Source of the DNA: CAIYRG01 sp035577685
Lineage (GTDB): Bacteria > Pseudomonadota > Alphaproteobacteria > Micropepsales > Micropepsaceae
Direction: 5' to 3'
DNA: 6,962 nt
Assembly: GCA_035577685.1 (NCBI GenBank)
Contig: DATLVC010000438.1
Span: 1-6,962, forward strand
Below, piece after piece: positions 5,339 through 6,962 of this stretch. Position numbers and translations under genes: made by a program. The notes below the pieces were generated by a model. The model was given only the letters and a program-made list of their open reading frames with translations, was not told where the DNA came from and ran no database searches. Every line of letters begins with the position of its first letter. The first letter of the stretch is position 1.

Positions 5339-6962
5339 ATGCCGAGAAAAAACGGAGGAAGCGGGCCACGGTGCGTGGCCCTGGTGGGACCCTACGGCGC
5401 AGGCAAGACCACGCTTCTGGAAAGCATTCTCTGGGTGACTGGGGCCATCCAGCGAAAAGGCTCGGTGTCCCAGCGCAACACAGTCGGCGATGCCTCGCCG
5501 GAAGCCCGTGCCCGCCAGATGAGCGTTGAGACCAATTGCGCCAGCACGCGCTACATGGATGAGACTTTCACCATCCTGGACTGTCCCGGCTCGATCGAAT
5601 TCCTCCAGGAAACGCTGAATGTGCTGCCCGGCATCGACGCCGCCATCGTGGTCTGCGAGCCCGATGCCGCCAAGGTCGCGATGCTGCAACCCTATCTGAA
5701 ACGGCTTGCCGACCTCAACATTCCCCACGCGCTGTTCGTCAACAAGATCGACAAGGCCTCGGGCCCGATCCGCGATCTTCTCGGCATCCTGCAGGACGTC
5801 GCGCCCAAGCCGCTTGTGCTGCGGCAGATTCCGATTTGGGAAAACGAGATCGTCACGGGCTTCATCGACCTCGCTCTCGAGCGGGCCTATGTCTATCGCG
5901 AGCACGCGGCATCCGAGCTGGTCGATATGACCGATGCGGTGAAGGCACGCGAGACCGAAGCGCGCTTCCAAATGCTGGAAAAGCTTGCCGATTACGACGA
6001 GCACCTGATGGAAGAGCTGCTCTCGGACATTTCGCCGCCGCGGGACGAGATTTTCGAGGATTTGCACCGGGACCTGCAGGAAGGCTTGATTGTGCCGGTG
6101 CTGATCGGCTCGGCCGAGCGCGACAATGGCATCAGGCGGTTCTTGAAGATGCTGCGCCATGATGTGCCGGACGTTTCGGCGGTCTGCGCGCGCGCCGGCG
6201 TTTCGGGCAGCGACACCATGGTGCATGTGCTGAAGACCTATCACACCTCCCATGGCGGCAAGCTCAGCCTCGTGCGCGTTCTCACGGGACATTTGAAGGA
6301 TGGTGCGGTGCTTTACCGCCATGATGGCGCGGATACGCGTGTCGGCGGCCTGTTCGCCTTACGCGGCGAGACGCAGCTGAAAGTCAACGATGTCGGTCCC
6401 GGCGACACTGCAGCGCTTGGGCGCCTCGATGACGTGTTGACGGGCGAAACCCTGTCGAGCGCCAAGGCCGGCGCCAAGGTGAAGATCAAGACCGAAATTT
6501 TGACGCCCGTCTATGGGCTGGCCATCACCGCGTCCGACCGCAAGGACGAGGTGAAGCTCACCGGTGCCATCGCCAAGCTGCGTGAGGAGGATCCTTCGCT
6601 GTTGTTCAGCCAGGACGCGTCTTTGCATCAGATGGTGCTGCTCGGCCAAGGCGAGATACATTTGAAAGTGGCGGTGGAAAAGCTGGCCTCCAAATATGGT
6701 CTGAAGCTCGACACGCACCGGCCGCAAGTTCCATATAAGGAGACAATAAAACGTTCGACCACTCAGCGCGGCCGGCATAAACGCCAGACCGGTGGGCACG
6801 GCCAATTCGGCGATGTCGTGATCGAGATCAAGCCCTTGCCGCGCGGGTCGGGCTTCGTCTTCGAGGACCGCATTACGGGCGGTGTGGTGCCGCGCAATTT
6901 CATTCCCTCCGTCGAAAAGGGCATCATCGAATTTCTCAAGGAAGGTCCGCTCGGTTTTCCCG
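5339..6962 (+). CDS. Elongation factor G-like GTPase (EF-G paralogue), 3'-truncated
   Basis: Translational-GTPase paralogue of EF-G, cytoplasmic and ribosome-associated by family; its exact task is unknown. 541 codons are visible and the frame is open at the right edge; relatives are about 670-690 residues, so about 140 are missing (end of domain IV and domain V). P-loop GPYGAGKT (17-24, K23), G3 DCPGS (81-85), G4 NKID (135-138), G5 GSA (257-259). Domain II spans about 290-375 (KTYHTSHGGKLSLVRVLTG), domain III about 390-470 (REEDPSL, GQGEIHL, PQVPYKETI), and domain IV begins with GRHKRQTGGHGQFGDV (478-493). It resembles the EF-G2-like group more than canonical FusA. Oddities: canonical DTPGH is DCPGS, so the catalytic histidine is Ser85, and switch I, normally ERERGIT, reads ARARQMS (56-62). 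Start set by GGGAGG at 5328-5333. Probably its own transcription unit, behind the terminator at 5248. Confidence 0.92.
   Translation, partial: MPRKNGGSGPRCVALVGPYGAGKTTLLESILWVTGAIQRKGSVSQRNTVGDASPEARARQMSVETNCASTRYMDETFTILDCPGSIEFLQETLNVLPGIDAAIVVCEPDAAKVAMLQPYLKRLADLNIPHALFVNKIDKASGPIRDLLGILQDVAPKPLVLRQIPIWENEIVTGFIDLALERAYVYREHAASELVDMTDAVKARETEARFQMLEKLADYDEHLMEELLSDISPPRDEIFEDLHRDLQEGLIVPVLIGSAERDNGIRRFLKMLRHDVPDVSAVCARAGVSGSDTMVHVLKTYHTSHGGKLSLVRVLTGHLKDGAVLYRHDGADTRVGGLFALRGETQLKVNDVGPGDTAALGRLDDVLTGETLSSAKAGAKVKIKTEILTPVYGLAITASDRKDEVKLTGAIAKLREEDPSLLFSQDASLHQMVLLGQGEIHLKVAVEKLASKYGLKLDTHRPQVPYKETIKRSTTQRGRHKRQTGGHGQFGDVVIEIKPLPRGSGFVFEDRITGGVVPRNFIPSVEKGIIEFLKEGPLGFP

Noticed and set aside
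5324..6322. Minus-strand open frame (332 codons) opposite the EF-G-like gene
   Set aside because: It lies over clear GTPase motifs on the plus strand, has no recognisable domain, and shows shadow composition (many His, Arg, Asp, Gly and Leu).
6737..6742. AAGGAG in an AT-rich patch inside the EF-G-like gene
   Set aside because: No start codon follows at a useful distance, and the bases encode the conserved PYKETI segment, so it is coincidental.

Overview
The window reads as ordinary chromosomal core and near-core DNA from a GC-rich alphaproteobacterium. Grounds are the aspartate/prephenate aminotransferase of the type typical of that class, an EF-G-like paralogue whose G3 motif reads DCPGS (remembered, not searched, as an alphaproteobacterial form), a MOFRL-type glycerate kinase and even, GC-biased codon use. 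I cannot assign a genus.

Layout, left to right. (1) 1-931 (+): 3' part of a glycerate 2-kinase gene, cut by the left edge. (2) 939-969: a perfect inverted repeat that probably ends transcription from both sides. (3) 998-1576 (-): a secreted tetratricopeptide-repeat protein. (4) 1577-1790: divergent spacer. (5) 1791-2132 (+): a small four-helix membrane protein of the DUF486/DMT type. (6) 2136-2579 (-): a small lipoprotein of unknown function, tail to tail with gene 5 and only 3 bases away. (7) 2580-2727: divergent spacer. (8) 2728-3945 (+): class I aspartate aminotransferase, probably also active on prephenate. (9) 4049-5254 (+): a roughly ten-helix membrane protein with a patterned set of histidines; I do not recognise its family. 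(10) 5248-5271: probable intrinsic terminator. (11) 5339 to the right edge (+): an elongation-factor-G-like GTPase, cut by the right edge.

The genes do not form an evident pathway. Strand changes and wide spacers suggest mostly single-gene units. The aminotransferase and the membrane protein lie on the same strand 103 bases apart and could share transcription, but nothing ties them functionally. I saw no tRNA, rRNA, insertion sequence, CRISPR array, phage gene or toxin-antitoxin pair.

No clear new multi-gene system is present. The two points most worth following are the histidine-patterned membrane protein (4049-5254) and the EF-G paralogue whose switch regions lack the usual catalytic histidine and have a degraded switch I (from 5339).
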